A DNA stretch of 47,839 nt. It comes from Alphaproteobacteria bacterium. Its GTDB lineage: Bacteria > Pseudomonadota > Alphaproteobacteria > Micropepsales > Micropepsaceae. A program made the position numbers and the translations under genes. The notes beneath the pieces were generated by a model. That model was not told the DNA's origin, did no database searches, and worked only from the letters and a program-made list of their open reading frames with translations. Shown here piece after piece: positions 26,786 to 35,545 of this stretch (position 1 is its first letter; the number at the start of each line of letters is the position of its first letter). Location: positions 1-47,839 of the forward strand of contig JAEUMK010000036.1 in NCBI GenBank assembly GCA_016792565.1, read 5' to 3'.

Positions 26786-28048
26786 ATGCTGAAGGCTATC
26801 ATGGGGCGGCTGCTCGGCCGCCCGGCCCTGCCGGACAAGCTGAGCTACGAGGCGGCCCGGGAGGCGCTGGAGCGCCATTCGGCGCGGCTGCATCGCGACC
26901 TCGCCTCCCGCCCGGAAGCCGAGCCGGAAATCCTCTATTATCTCGCCGGCGACCGCGATCCGGACATTCGCCGCCGCGTCGCCGCCAATCCCTCGACCCC
27001 AGCCAAGGCAGATAGGCGGCTGGCCGACGATCCCGACGGCGGCGTGCGCGAGGAACTGGCCCGCAAGATCGGCCGGCTGGTGCCCGAGCTCGACGCAGCC
27101 GCCCATGCCCGCATCCGCGATCTCGCTATCCAGACGCTGCAGTGCCTCGCCCGCGATCAGCTCCCGCGGGTGCGTGCCATCATCGCCGACGCGGTGAAGG
27201 ACTCCGCCACCGCGCCGCGCGACCTGGTGCGCCGGCTGGCGCTCGACGAGGACGACGCGATCGCCTGCGCGGTGGTCGAGTACTCGCCCCTGCTGAACGA
27301 TGCGGATCTGAAGGAGATCGTCGATCTCGCCCGGGTGTCGGAACGGCTGGCCGCCGTGGCCCGGCGCCGCGGCCTGTCGGCTGCCGTCTGCGACGCCGTC
27401 GTCGCGCGGGCCGACATCGGCGCCATCGCCGCGCTCATCGCCAACGAGACGGCGCAGATCGGAGACCAGGCGCTTGAGGCCATTCTCGCCAAGGCCGCCG
27501 AGATCGAGGCCTGGCATGCGCCGCTGGCGATGCGCCCGAACCTCTCGGAGCGGGTCCTGCGGCGCATCGCCGGCTTCGTCTCGTCGGCGCTGATCGAGCG
27601 CATGGCGCGGCGGCCGGGGCTGGACGCGGCGACCGAGCTGGCGCTGAAGGCGGCGGCCCGGCGTCGGATCGAGACGGGCGGCGGCGGCGCGCTGCCGAGC
27701 GAGTCCGAGCGCCGCGTCCAGGCGGCGCTGAAGGCAGGCCGGCTGGACGAGGCCTTCATCGGCGCGGCCGCCGAGGCGGGCGAGCGCGACGTCGTCGCCA
27801 TGGCGCTCGCCGCCCTTGTGCGCGTGCCGCCGGCGGTGGCGACGCGCATCCTGGATTCGCGCAGCGCGCGCGCGGTGACGGCGCTGGTCTGGAAAGCCGG
27901 GCTCGCCATGCGGGTCTCTGTGGAGATCCAGTCCTTCGTGTTGAAGCTCCCGGCGCGCGAGCGGCTGCTGGCGCGGGGCGGCACGGACTTTCCGCTGGGG
28001 CCCGAGGAGATGGCGACCCATCTGGAACTCTTCGGGATCGGCGGCTAG
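26786..28048 (+). CDS. DUF2336 domain-containing protein
   Basis: A 420-residue, mostly alpha-helical soluble protein. The segment ILYYLAGDRDPDIRRRVAANPSTP followed by DDPDGGVREELARKIG is the hallmark of DUF2336 proteins, which look like HEAT/ARM-type repeats. No function is established. GAGG precedes the ATG at 26786; an upstream frame start at 26750 would overlap the CtrA-like box region and is not preferred. It stands alone between a divergent HAD gene and a convergent peptidase. The upstream box suggests cell-cycle control. Confidence 0.85.
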   Translation: MLKAIMGRLLGRPALPDKLSYEAAREALERHSARLHRDLASRPEAEPEILYYLAGDRDPDIRRRVAANPSTPAKADRRLADDPDGGVREELARKIGRLVPELDAAAHARIRDLAIQTLQCLARDQLPRVRAIIADAVKDSATAPRDLVRRLALDEDDAIACAVVEYSPLLNDADLKEIVDLARVSERLAAVARRRGLSAAVCDAVVARADIGAIAALIANETAQIGDQALEAILAKAAEIEAWHAPLAMRPNLSERVLRRIAGFVSSALIERMARRPGLDAATELALKAAARRRIETGGGGALPSESERRVQAALKAGRLDEAFIGAAAEAGERDVVAMALAALVRVPPAVATRILDSRSARAVTALVWKAGLAMRVSVEIQSFVLKLPARERLLARGGTDFPLGPEEMATHLELFGIGG

Positions 28049-28069
28049 AGCGGCGTCCCAGGCAATGGG

Positions 28070-28909
28070 CTAGAGACGCCGCACTGCGGTGATCGGGCCG
28101 CCCTTGGGGGCGATGCGCGCCACCGCTGCGGCGAGCGGCTCGCTCGCCACCTGCATGTGATGGGCGTTGGCGTGCAGCAGGCGCACCGCGTCGCGCATGA
28201 TGCCGACATGGCCCTTCCAGAAGACGAGATCGCCGCGCCTGAGGCCCTGAAGGTCCGGCCCCGCCACCACCGGGGCGCCGAGCGCGCCCTCCTGCATGTC
28301 GGTGTCGCGCGGCGCCTCGCGGCCGCACATCTGCAGCGCCGCCTGGACGAGGCCCGAGCAATCGAAGCCGAGCGGCGTGCGGCCGCCCCAGAGATAGGGG
28401 ACGCCGAGAAAACGCTCCGCGACGGCGGCGAAATCGTCCGCCGGCGCGGCCAGCGGGGCGAGATGGCGGGCATAGACGAAGCCGCCGCTGGCGAGCGCCG
28501 CATAGACGCCCTCGCCCGGCGCGACGCGGGCGTTCATCGGCAGCGTCATGAGGACCGGCGATTTGAGGTCGGCGGCCGCATAGACAAAGGTCGATGAGGC
28601 CGTGACCCGGTGGGTGGGCGGTCGCGGCGGATCGCCGAGATCGGCGGCCTGGACATAGCCGACATAGGAATCGAGCAGCGCCTGGCCCCACGACCAGCCG
28701 TCCTTCGTTTCGTAGACCGTGAAGGTCTCGCCGAAGAGCAGCTCGGTCTCGACCGGCGCGTCGGGCGCCGGGCGGCGGCGGATCCAGGTCTTGCCGGCGC
28801 GGCAGGCGCGGGCGGCGCCGTCGGCGAACGCGGCTGCCTCGACGCGGCCCTCCAGGTGGCGGGCCGCGAGATCGGGCCGCGCCGGGATCAGGCGGCGGTC
28901 GTGGCTCAT
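28070..28909 (-). CDS. NlpC/P60 (C40) family peptidase with SH3-like domains
   Basis: A 279-residue protein. Bacterial SH3-like segments occupy about residues 35-150 (KTWIRRRPAPD, DGWSWGQALLDSYVGYV), then the C-terminal NlpC/P60 domain with catalytic Cys184 (FDCSGLVQ), His234 (KGHVGIM) and a third polar residue near His250. Such enzymes cut gamma-D-Glu-DAP bonds of peptidoglycan peptides. No signal peptide is visible, which suggests a role in recycling of muropeptides in the cytoplasm, as for YkfC-like enzymes. It overlaps the upstream MarR gene by four bases. Confidence 0.9.
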   Translation of the reverse strand: MSHDRRLIPARPDLAARHLEGRVEAAAFADGAARACRAGKTWIRRRPAPDAPVETELLFGETFTVYETKDGWSWGQALLDSYVGYVQAADLGDPPRPPTHRVTASSTFVYAAADLKSPVLMTLPMNARVAPGEGVYAALASGGFVYARHLAPLAAPADDFAAVAERFLGVPYLWGGRTPLGFDCSGLVQAALQMCGREAPRDTDMQEGALGAPVVAGPDLQGLRRGDLVFWKGHVGIMRDAVRLLHANAHHMQVASEPLAAAVARIAPKGGPITAVRRL

Positions 28910-29259
28910 GTCGTGTCGAAGCGCTGCGCCGTGGCGGCGACCCTATCGCCGAAATCGCTGAGAAAGACGGAACCCTTCACCGTGCGCTGCACCAGGACGT
29001 TGCGGCGGTCCTCCTCGTCGCGGCGGCGCTTCAGCAGGCCAAGCCGGCCGAGCGTGTCGAGGGCCCGCGTGATGGCCGGCTTTGTCACCTTCAGCGTCTG
29101 GGCCAGGCCGCGCACGGTGTGGGGCGGCGGCATCAGATAGACATGCAGCAGAATGGCGAGCTGGCGCTGGGTGAGATCGGGCGCATCGGAGCGCACGCTC
29201 TCCAGCGTCACTTCGCGCCACAGCGCCAGCGCGGTCATCGGCTTGATTTCGAGCGGCAT
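28906..29259 (-). CDS. MarR family transcriptional regulator
   Basis: A protein of about 117 residues with a winged helix: LTQRQLAILLHVYL, then RGLAQTLKVTKPAITRALDTL (recognition helix) and a wing at KRRRDEEDRRNVLV. It is slightly shorter than typical MarR proteins. The likely starts are MPLEIKP at 29259 or an ATG at 29238. It is coupled to the NlpC/P60 peptidase by an ATGA overlap and follows the aminopeptidase gene, so it may control this peptide-degradation cluster. Confidence 0.85.
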   Translation of the reverse strand: MPLEIKPMTALALWREVTLESVRSDAPDLTQRQLAILLHVYLMPPPHTVRGLAQTLKVTKPAITRALDTLGRLGLLKRRRDEEDRRNVLVQRTVKGSVFLSDFGDRVAATAQRFDTT

Positions 29260-29310
29260 GGGCGATTCCGTCGCGGTCGCCAGCAAGTGTGCGGACTTCG
29301 CCCGCCGCGA

Positions 29311-30711
29311 TCAAGCCGTTTTCGATCCGAAACGGTTCCGCAGCACGGCGAACAGCGCGCGGATGCACTGCGCCTCCGCCCCGACGGGGTGACCGGGCCT
29401 CGGCTTGTCGGTCCACGCGGCGACGTCGAAATGGACGAAGCTCTTGGTCCGCGTCACGAAGCGGTTGAGAAAGAGGGCCGCGGTGATCGACCCGGCATAG
29501 GCGGAGTCGGCCGCGTTGGTGAGGTCGGCGACCTTGCCCTCGATCCAGCCGTCATAGTTCTTCCACAGCGGCAGGCGCCACATCGGATCCTGCTCGGCGA
29601 GCGCGGCGGCCGCGAGGTCGGCGGCCAGCGCCTCGTCATGGGTGAAGAGCGGCGGCAGCTCGAAGCCGGTGGCGACGCGCGCCGCCCCGGTCAGCGTCGC
29701 CATGCAGATCAGCAGGTCAGGGCCCTCGTCGTCGGCGTCGGCCAGCGCGTCGGCGAGGACGAGGCGGCCTTCCGCATCGGTGTTGCCGATCTCGACGGTC
29801 AGCCCCTTGCGGCTGGCGAGCACGTCGCCCGGGCGATAGGCGTCGCCCGAGATCGCATTCTCGACCGCCGGGATCAGCACGCGCAACCGCACCTTCAGGC
29901 CGGCGTCCATCACCATGTGGGCAAGGCCGAGCATCGCCGCGGCGCCGCCCATGTCCTTCTTCATCAGCGCCATGCCGGCCGCCGACTTGATGTCGAGCCC
30001 GCCGGAATCGAAGCAGACGCCCTTGCCGACGAGCGTGACCTTGGGCGCGTGCGCATCCCCCCAGGTCAGGTCGATCAGGCGGGGGGCGCGGACCGACGCG
30101 CGGCCGACGGCATGGATCATCGGATAGTTGCGGGCGACGAGGTCGTCGCCCTCGACCAGGCGGATCGAGGCGTCGTGCGGCGCGGCGACGGCCCGCGCCG
30201 CCGTCTCCAGCTCGGCCGGCCCCATGGCGTTCGACGGCGCGTTGACCAGATCGCGGGCAAACCAGATCGCCGCAGCCTGACGGGCGGCGGCCGGCAGGGC
30301 GGCCGGAGCGACCAGGAGGCGGGCCCGGCCGGTCTTCGCCTTGGACGGCTTGAAGGCGTTATAGGCATAGGCCCCCAGCGCGAAGCCGAGCGCCGCGAAG
30401 TGCGCGCCCACCGCGTCCTCGCCCGCGATGCGGTAAGTGCCGGCCGGCAGGGCGGTCGCCGCCGCGCCGAAAATCAGCTTGTCGTCGCCCTTGCCGAGGC
30501 CGAGCACCGCGAGGCCAAGCCCGCCGGCTTCGTCCGGCAGGAGCAGGACCTTGCCCGGCTGGCCGGAGAAGTCCTGGGCTTTCGCCCAGGCCGCGAGCCG
30601 CGGGCCCTGGCCGGCCGCGAACGCCTCCCAGTCGGCGGCGGCGACGGCGTGCAGGGCGACGGCCGGACGGCCGTCGTCGGCGATGAGGACATCGATCTGG
30701 GGAAGGGACAT
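29311..30711 (-). CDS. M17 family leucyl aminopeptidase
   Basis: A 466-residue cytosolic di-zinc aminopeptidase. The metal and catalytic motifs are VGKGVCFDSGGLDIK, KKDMGGAA and the family signature NTDAEGRLVLADAL. The N-terminal ~150 residues are divergent, as in the PepB-like alphaproteobacterial group that lies next to an NlpC/P60 gene. It probably trims peptides from protein or wall turnover. The ATG at 30711 starts MSLPQIDVLIADDG and has GGAAGG-like sequence nearby on the coding strand only weakly. It is divergent from the GST gene. Confidence 0.93.
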   Translation of the reverse strand: MSLPQIDVLIADDGRPAVALHAVAAADWEAFAAGQGPRLAAWAKAQDFSGQPGKVLLLPDEAGGLGLAVLGLGKGDDKLIFGAAATALPAGTYRIAGEDAVGAHFAALGFALGAYAYNAFKPSKAKTGRARLLVAPAALPAAARQAAAIWFARDLVNAPSNAMGPAELETAARAVAAPHDASIRLVEGDDLVARNYPMIHAVGRASVRAPRLIDLTWGDAHAPKVTLVGKGVCFDSGGLDIKSAAGMALMKKDMGGAAAMLGLAHMVMDAGLKVRLRVLIPAVENAISGDAYRPGDVLASRKGLTVEIGNTDAEGRLVLADALADADDEGPDLLICMATLTGAARVATGFELPPLFTHDEALAADLAAAALAEQDPMWRLPLWKNYDGWIEGKVADLTNAADSAYAGSITAALFLNRFVTRTKSFVHFDVAAWTDKPRPGHPVGAEAQCIRALFAVLRNRFGSKTA

Positions 30712-30824
30712 GGGACTTTCGCGCCGTGGCGGCATTGTGAGGACAATCGGCGGCGCCTGGGCATGGCGGCGCCGGACGACCGAGCATAGGGTCTGGCCGC
30801 ATGCCAAATCAAACGGAGGCTCCG

Positions 30825-31475
30825 ATGAAACTCACCATCGCCGTCGGCACGAAGAACTGGTCGTCCTGGTCGCTGCGCGGCTGGCTGCCGGTCAGGGCCT
30901 CGGGCCTCGCCTTCGAGGAGCATTATGTGCGGCTGCGCCATGACGACACCGAGGACGAGGTCAAGAAAGTCTCGCCCTCGGGTCTGGTGCCGCTGCTGAC
31001 CGTCGAGGAGGGTGGCCGTCGCCATCAGATCTGGGACAGCCTGGCGATCGCCGAATTCATGGCCGAGATCGCCCCGGCCGCCGGGCTGTGGCCGGAAGGG
31101 CGCATGGCGCGGGCGAAGGCCCGGGCGGTGGCGGCCGAGATGCATTCGGGCTTCGCGCCGCTGCGCCAGCAATTCGCCATGGAGTTCGCCCGCCACATGC
31201 CCGGCCAGACGCCGAGCGAGGGCACCGCCAGGGCGATCACGCGCATCGTCGCGGTGTGGGAGGAGTGCCTCGCGGCGAGCGGCGGGCCGTATCTCTTCGG
31301 CGAGAGCTTCGGCAACGCCGACTTCTTCTATGCCCCGGTCGTCTCGCGCTTCCACTCCTACGATGTGGCGTTGAGCGGGGCGGCCAAGGCCTATGCCGAC
31401 CGGGTCTGGCATCACCCCTTCATGCGCGAGTGGCTGAAGGCGGCGGCGCAGGAAGTGGCGGACGGCGTGGTCTGA
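30825..31475 (+). CDS. Glutathione S-transferase family protein
   Basis: A 216-residue protein with an N-terminal thioredoxin-like domain (MKLTIAVGTKNWSSWSLRGW, about 1-80, with the SSWSLR glutathione-site loop) and a C-terminal helical domain containing the GESFGNADFFYAPVV capping segment. It conjugates or transfers glutathione; the substrate is unknown. CGGAGG sits properly before the ATG at 30825; an in-frame ATG at 30801 adds eight residues without a ribosome site. Confidence 0.9.
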   Translation: MKLTIAVGTKNWSSWSLRGWLPVRASGLAFEEHYVRLRHDDTEDEVKKVSPSGLVPLLTVEEGGRRHQIWDSLAIAEFMAEIAPAAGLWPEGRMARAKARAVAAEMHSGFAPLRQQFAMEFARHMPGQTPSEGTARAITRIVAVWEECLAASGGPYLFGESFGNADFFYAPVVSRFHSYDVALSGAAKAYADRVWHHPFMREWLKAAAQEVADGVV

Positions 31476-31487
31476 CGCCGCCCCTCC

Positions 31488-32513
31488 TCAGTTCGGCTTG
31501 TCGAGCGAGGCGTAATAGGCCTCGGCGCCGGGATGGAGCGGCACCGGCAGGCCGTCGCGCGCGGTATCGAGCCGGATCAGCTTGCCCTTGGGATGGCCGG
31601 AATCCAGCAGGCCGCGATTGTCCGGGTGGAAAAGGGCGCGGACGATGGCGAAGACGAGATCGTTGGAGACTTCGGCATTGACCAGCCAGACGGCGCGGAC
31701 CTCGATCGAGGGCACGGCCCCCATGTTGCGGTAGGTTCCGGCCGGGATCTGGGCCTTGCTCATGTAGGGCGCCTTGGAGACCAGCGCGTCGATCTCCTTG
31801 CCCTCCAGCGGTATGAGGCGGATCTTGCCCTCGGCGGCGAGTTCCTCGACGACGCCCAGCGGCGCGCCGCCGACGAAGAAGAAGGCGTCGAGCTCCTTCG
31901 CCTGGAGCATCTCCAGCGAACGGTCGGCGTTCTCGAAGGCGAACTTCACCCGCTTCTCGGTCAGCTTGTAGGCGCCGAGGATGGCGCGGGCCATGGCATT
32001 GGTGCCCGATCCGGCGGCGTCGATGGAGACGCGCTTGCCCTTGAGGTCCTTGACCGCCGCAATCTTCGAATCGGCCATGACGACGATGTGAACGGTCTCG
32101 GGGAAGAGGGCGGCGATGGCCCGCAGATTGGCGGCCTTTCCGTCGGCCTTGAAGACGCCCCGGCCCTCGAACGCATCGGCGGCGATGTCGGCCTGGGCGA
32201 GGCCGGAGGTGACGCGGCCCTCGTTCACGGCGCGGACATTGGCGATCGAGCCTTCCGAGGCGCGGGCCGCGGCGATGAGGCCGAGCGGGCCGCAGCGCCC
32301 CTCGGCCTCGCACCGCGCGACGCCCGGAGGGTGGCTGATCAGCGAAGCCAGCATCTGGCCGATCGGATAATAGGTCCCCGAGCTGGACCCGGTGGCGATC
32401 TGGAAGGCGATGCGCTCGGGCGCCTCTCCGGGGGGCGTGGTCATGCCGATCGCGCCCGCCACTGTGGCGGCGGCGGCGGCGGCGAGGACGGCAAGGGAGC
32501 GAAGCAGGCGCAT
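31488..32513 (-). CDS. TAXI family TRAP transporter solute-binding protein
   Basis: A 341-residue periplasmic protein with a signal peptide (about residues 1-22). The mature part begins with the TAXI hallmark IAFQIATGSSSGTYYPIGQM and includes GSGTNAMARAIL and an extended helix-rich C-terminus. TAXI proteins bind substrates such as glutamate or other small acids for tripartite TRAP uptake. No gene for the DctQM-like membrane subunits is in the window, so its partner is elsewhere or it serves another role. Confidence 0.92.
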   Translation of the reverse strand: MRLLRSLAVLAAAAAATVAGAIGMTTPPGEAPERIAFQIATGSSSGTYYPIGQMLASLISHPPGVARCEAEGRCGPLGLIAAARASEGSIANVRAVNEGRVTSGLAQADIAADAFEGRGVFKADGKAANLRAIAALFPETVHIVVMADSKIAAVKDLKGKRVSIDAAGSGTNAMARAILGAYKLTEKRVKFAFENADRSLEMLQAKELDAFFFVGGAPLGVVEELAAEGKIRLIPLEGKEIDALVSKAPYMSKAQIPAGTYRNMGAVPSIEVRAVWLVNAEVSNDLVFAIVRALFHPDNRGLLDSGHPKGKLIRLDTARDGLPVPLHPGAEAYYASLDKPN

Positions 32514-32672
32514 GGGCGAGGCTTTTGTCTTTCCTGCCGACTATAGACCCGCAATCGCGGCGGCAAAAAGTCATTGCAACCGCTAACGGCGTGACGAAGG
32601 CCCGATATTAAGACTTTCTTGACCCGGGTTAACCAGAATGGCCGGGCTTTTCGCACCGCCCGGAGTAGCCCC

Positions 32673-33560
32673 ATGTCTGCAGCGCCCTCGCCTTCGCGCC
32701 GGCCGCTTCGCCTCGCCGCGATCCTCCTGGCCGCCAGTTCCCTGGCCGCCTGCGCCGCCGACGGACAGAGCGCCGCCGGTCCGGCCGATCCGGGCCAGGA
32801 CACGACCCGCAGCCAGGCGGTTGCCGAACTGAAGGCCCGCCCCGTTCCCGACGATCCGATCGGCCGCGCCGCCTACTGGGCGCAGCGCGCCGAGCTGGAG
32901 CCGGGCGACGTCTCGGTCTCGGTGCAGTTCGCCAAGGCGTTGCGCGGCATCGGCTCCAACGAGCGGGCGGTCGAGTACCTGGAAGAGTGCCTGGCGCGCC
33001 AGCCGGGCCAGCCCGATCTGGTCGCCGAATATGGAAAGTCGCTGGTCGCCGCCGGCCGCCCGCGCGACGCCTTGCCGGTGCTGGCCCAGGCCCGCCAGAT
33101 GAAGCCGGACGACTGGACGATTCTCGTCGCCCAGGGCGTCGCCTACGATCAGATCGGCGACTACGCCAACGCGCTGAAGAGCTACGAGATGGCGCTGGCC
33201 ATCTCGCCCAACAATCCGGCGATCCTCAACAATATGGGCCTCAGCTACCTGATGGCCGGCGACAAGCAGAACGCCGCGAAATACCTGCGCATGGCGGCCG
33301 CTGCGCCGGGCGCCGATCCGCGCGTGCAGGCCAATCTCGCTCTGGTCTCGGACGTTCCCGCCGCCAAGGCGGAGGCCAGGGCCGAGGCCGAGCCGGCGCC
33401 GGCGGAAAAGCCGGTCGCCGCCGCCGAGGCGCCACCGGCGATGAAGCCGACGACCGATGCGCCCAAGGCGGCCAAGGAATCCGACGCCGCGCCGGCAACC
33501 GGAGCGCCGCGCACGCTGGCGACAGGTTCGGGAGCGGCTGACCTGCGCGGCTCGGACTGA
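32673..33560 (+). CDS. tadD: Tad pilus TPR lipoprotein TadD
   Basis: A 295-residue lipoprotein. The signal ends in a lipobox (SLAAC, Cys27). TPR helices follow from about residue 65 to 225, with repeats such as AVEYLEECLARQPGQP, YANALKSYEMALAISPNNP and AILNNMGLSYLMAGD. The last ~60 residues are Ala/Pro/Glu-rich. TadD is thought to act as a pilotin-like factor for the CpaC secretin. CGGAG precedes the ATG at 32673. It faces tadC tail to tail, 15 bases apart, and is transcribed from its own promoter. Confidence 0.88.
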   Translation: MSAAPSPSRRPLRLAAILLAASSLAACAADGQSAAGPADPGQDTTRSQAVAELKARPVPDDPIGRAAYWAQRAELEPGDVSVSVQFAKALRGIGSNERAVEYLEECLARQPGQPDLVAEYGKSLVAAGRPRDALPVLAQARQMKPDDWTILVAQGVAYDQIGDYANALKSYEMALAISPNNPAILNNMGLSYLMAGDKQNAAKYLRMAAAAPGADPRVQANLALVSDVPAAKAEARAEAEPAPAEKPVAAAEAPPAMKPTTDAPKAAKESDAAPATGAPRTLATGSGAADLRGSD

Positions 33561-33575
33561 CGCCGAGCCCCTCGC

Positions 33576-34535
33576 CTACATCTCGGCGATCTTCATCACG
33601 GCCGGCCCCAGGATCACGACGAAGAGCGGCGGCAGGAAGAACAGGATCATCGGCACGGTGAGCTTGGCCGGCAGCGAGGCCGCCTTCTGCTCCGCCGCCT
33701 GCATGCGCAGCTCGCGATTCTCCAGCGCCATGACGCGCAGCGCCGAAGCCAGCGGCGTGCCGTATTTCTCGGCCTGGTTGAGCGCCGTACAGACCGCCTT
33801 CACGCCCGGATGTGAGCAGCGCTTGGCAAGGTTGTCATAGGCCTGGCGGCGGTCCGGCAGATAGGACAGCTCGGCGGTCAGCAGCGAGAATTCCTCCGCC
33901 AGCTCGACCGACTGCGAGCCGACCTCGCCGGCGACGCGGTTGAACGCCGCCTCGATCGACATGCCCGACTCGACGCAGATCAACAGCAGATCCAGCGCGT
34001 CGGGGAAGGCGCGCATGATCGATTCCTGGCGCTTCGACGTGATGTTCTTCAGGTAGAGATCGGGCACGTAGAAGCCGGCCGCGCCGGCGCCCATCGTGAA
34101 CACGATCTTGTTCAGCATGGGCATGTCCTCCTGGGAGAGGACGAAGAAGTAGAAGGCCGCGCCGGCGATCAGGATCAGCGGCATGGCGAAGCGGAAGAAC
34201 AGGAAGGCGTAGACCGGGCCCTGGCCGCGGAAGCCGGCCGACGACAGCTTGTCGCGGATGCCGGGGGTCTCGAGCAGGTTCTGCAGCTTGAGCTGGTCGA
34301 CCGCCCGCTTCATGAAGTCGACCTGCTGGCCGCGGATATTGGCCTTCTTGTTCAGCTCCTCCATCTGGCGGCGGCGCAGGATCTCGCGCTGGTCGGCGAC
34401 GGCCTTCAGGCGGCCGGCCAGCTTGTCGCCCTTCATGAGAGGGGCGGCGAGCGTGACCACGGTGGCGAACACGGCGAGGCCGGCCAGCAGCGCGCCGACG
34501 AATTGGGGATCGAAGAAACGGTCGACCAGGCTCAC
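33576..34535 (-). CDS. tadC: Tad pilus platform protein TadC (type II secretion F family)
   Basis: A 319-residue inner-membrane protein with a GspF domain (about residues 165-290: PDALDLLLICVESGMSIEAA) and membrane segments near residues 12-30, 105-145 and at the C-terminus (PMILFFLPPLFVVILGPAVM). It pairs with TadB to form the platform on which the CpaF ATPase acts. It is the last gene of the minus-strand cpa/tad operon, nine bases after tadB. Confidence 0.95.
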   Translation of the reverse strand: MSLVDRFFDPQFVGALLAGLAVFATVVTLAAPLMKGDKLAGRLKAVADQREILRRRQMEELNKKANIRGQQVDFMKRAVDQLKLQNLLETPGIRDKLSSAGFRGQGPVYAFLFFRFAMPLILIAGAAFYFFVLSQEDMPMLNKIVFTMGAGAAGFYVPDLYLKNITSKRQESIMRAFPDALDLLLICVESGMSIEAAFNRVAGEVGSQSVELAEEFSLLTAELSYLPDRRQAYDNLAKRCSHPGVKAVCTALNQAEKYGTPLASALRVMALENRELRMQAAEQKAASLPAKLTVPMILFFLPPLFVVILGPAVMKIAEM

Positions 34536-34544
34536 GGCGCTCTC

Positions 34545-35531
34545 CTAGACCTTGAAGCTGATCATCTTCTTCATCACCAGGATGCCGAGCCCCATCCACA
34601 GCGCGCAGCCGATGAGGATGAGATTGCCGGCCCGCTCGGTGAAGAGCGGCATGATGTAGTCGGGCGAGGTGGAATAGACGAGGCCGAGCATCACCACCGG
34701 CAGCGCGCCGATGATGGTCGCCGACGACTTGGCCTCTGACGACAGCGCCTTGATCTTGCCCTGCAGGCGCTTGCGGTCGCGCAGCACGCCCGAGAGGTTG
34801 CCGAGCGCCTCGGAGAGGTTGCCGCCGGCCTTCTGCTGGATGGAGAGCACGATCTGGAAGAAGTTCACCTCCGGCACCGGCATGCGGTCGTAGAAGCGCT
34901 TGAGGGCGTCCTCCAGCGTGATGCCGACGCGCAGGTTCTCCAGCATCAGCCGGAACTCGCCGCCGACCGGGTCGGGCGATTCCTGGCCGATGACGCGCAG
35001 GCAGTCGTTGAGCGGCAGGCCCGACTTGACGCCGCGCACGATGATGTCGATCGCGTTGGCGAACTCGACGAGGAACGATTTCTGCCGCCGGGCGCGCAGG
35101 AACAGCACGACCCAGCGCGGCAGGCCCATGCCGGCGGCGAAGCCGGCGCCGGCCGCGATCAGCGGCGAGCCGACCTTCAGATAGGTCATGAAGGCGACGA
35201 GGACGGCGACGACGGCCGAGATGATCCAGAAGCGCGAGACCGGCAGGGTGAGGCCCGCCTGCTCGATCATCTGCTTGACGGTGAGGCGGACCTTCTGCTG
35301 CGCCGCCTTGCGCTCGAGCTCCTTCAGGGTCTCGGCGACCTGCTTGCGGCGCTTGTCGCCGGGATCGGCGGCGCTGCCGGCCAGGGCGCGGCCCTTCAGG
35401 GCGGGCGAGCGTGCGGTCGCGGCGGCGAGCCGCTTGGCGGCCTTGTTGCCGCCGCCGCCGGCGAGCGCGAATCCGCCGGCCGCCAGGGCGAGCGCCCCGA
35501 GGCAGATGACGGCGATCATCGTGGTATCCAT
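34545..35531 (-). CDS. tadB: Tad pilus platform protein TadB (type II secretion F family)
   Basis: A 328-residue inner-membrane protein. It has an N-terminal helix (residues 4-26), a basic cytoplasmic region, two helices around 97-140, a GspF domain (about 160-290, with GVKSGLPLNDCLRVI and QQKAGGNLSEALGNLS) and two C-terminal helices. It forms the assembly platform with TadC. It sits between cpaF (14-base gap) and tadC. Confidence 0.96.
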   Translation of the reverse strand: MDTTMIAVICLGALALAAGGFALAGGGGNKAAKRLAAATARSPALKGRALAGSAADPGDKRRKQVAETLKELERKAAQQKVRLTVKQMIEQAGLTLPVSRFWIISAVVAVLVAFMTYLKVGSPLIAAGAGFAAGMGLPRWVVLFLRARRQKSFLVEFANAIDIIVRGVKSGLPLNDCLRVIGQESPDPVGGEFRLMLENLRVGITLEDALKRFYDRMPVPEVNFFQIVLSIQQKAGGNLSEALGNLSGVLRDRKRLQGKIKALSSEAKSSATIIGALPVVMLGLVYSTSPDYIMPLFTERAGNLILIGCALWMGLGILVMKKMISFKV

Positions 35532-35545
35532 GCGCGCGCTCCCGC

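Noticed and set aside
32629-32634. TTAACC half-site before tadD
   Set aside because: No second TTAA lies seven bases away; the partner sequence (CTTG or TTGA with six bases) is too weak to call a CtrA box.
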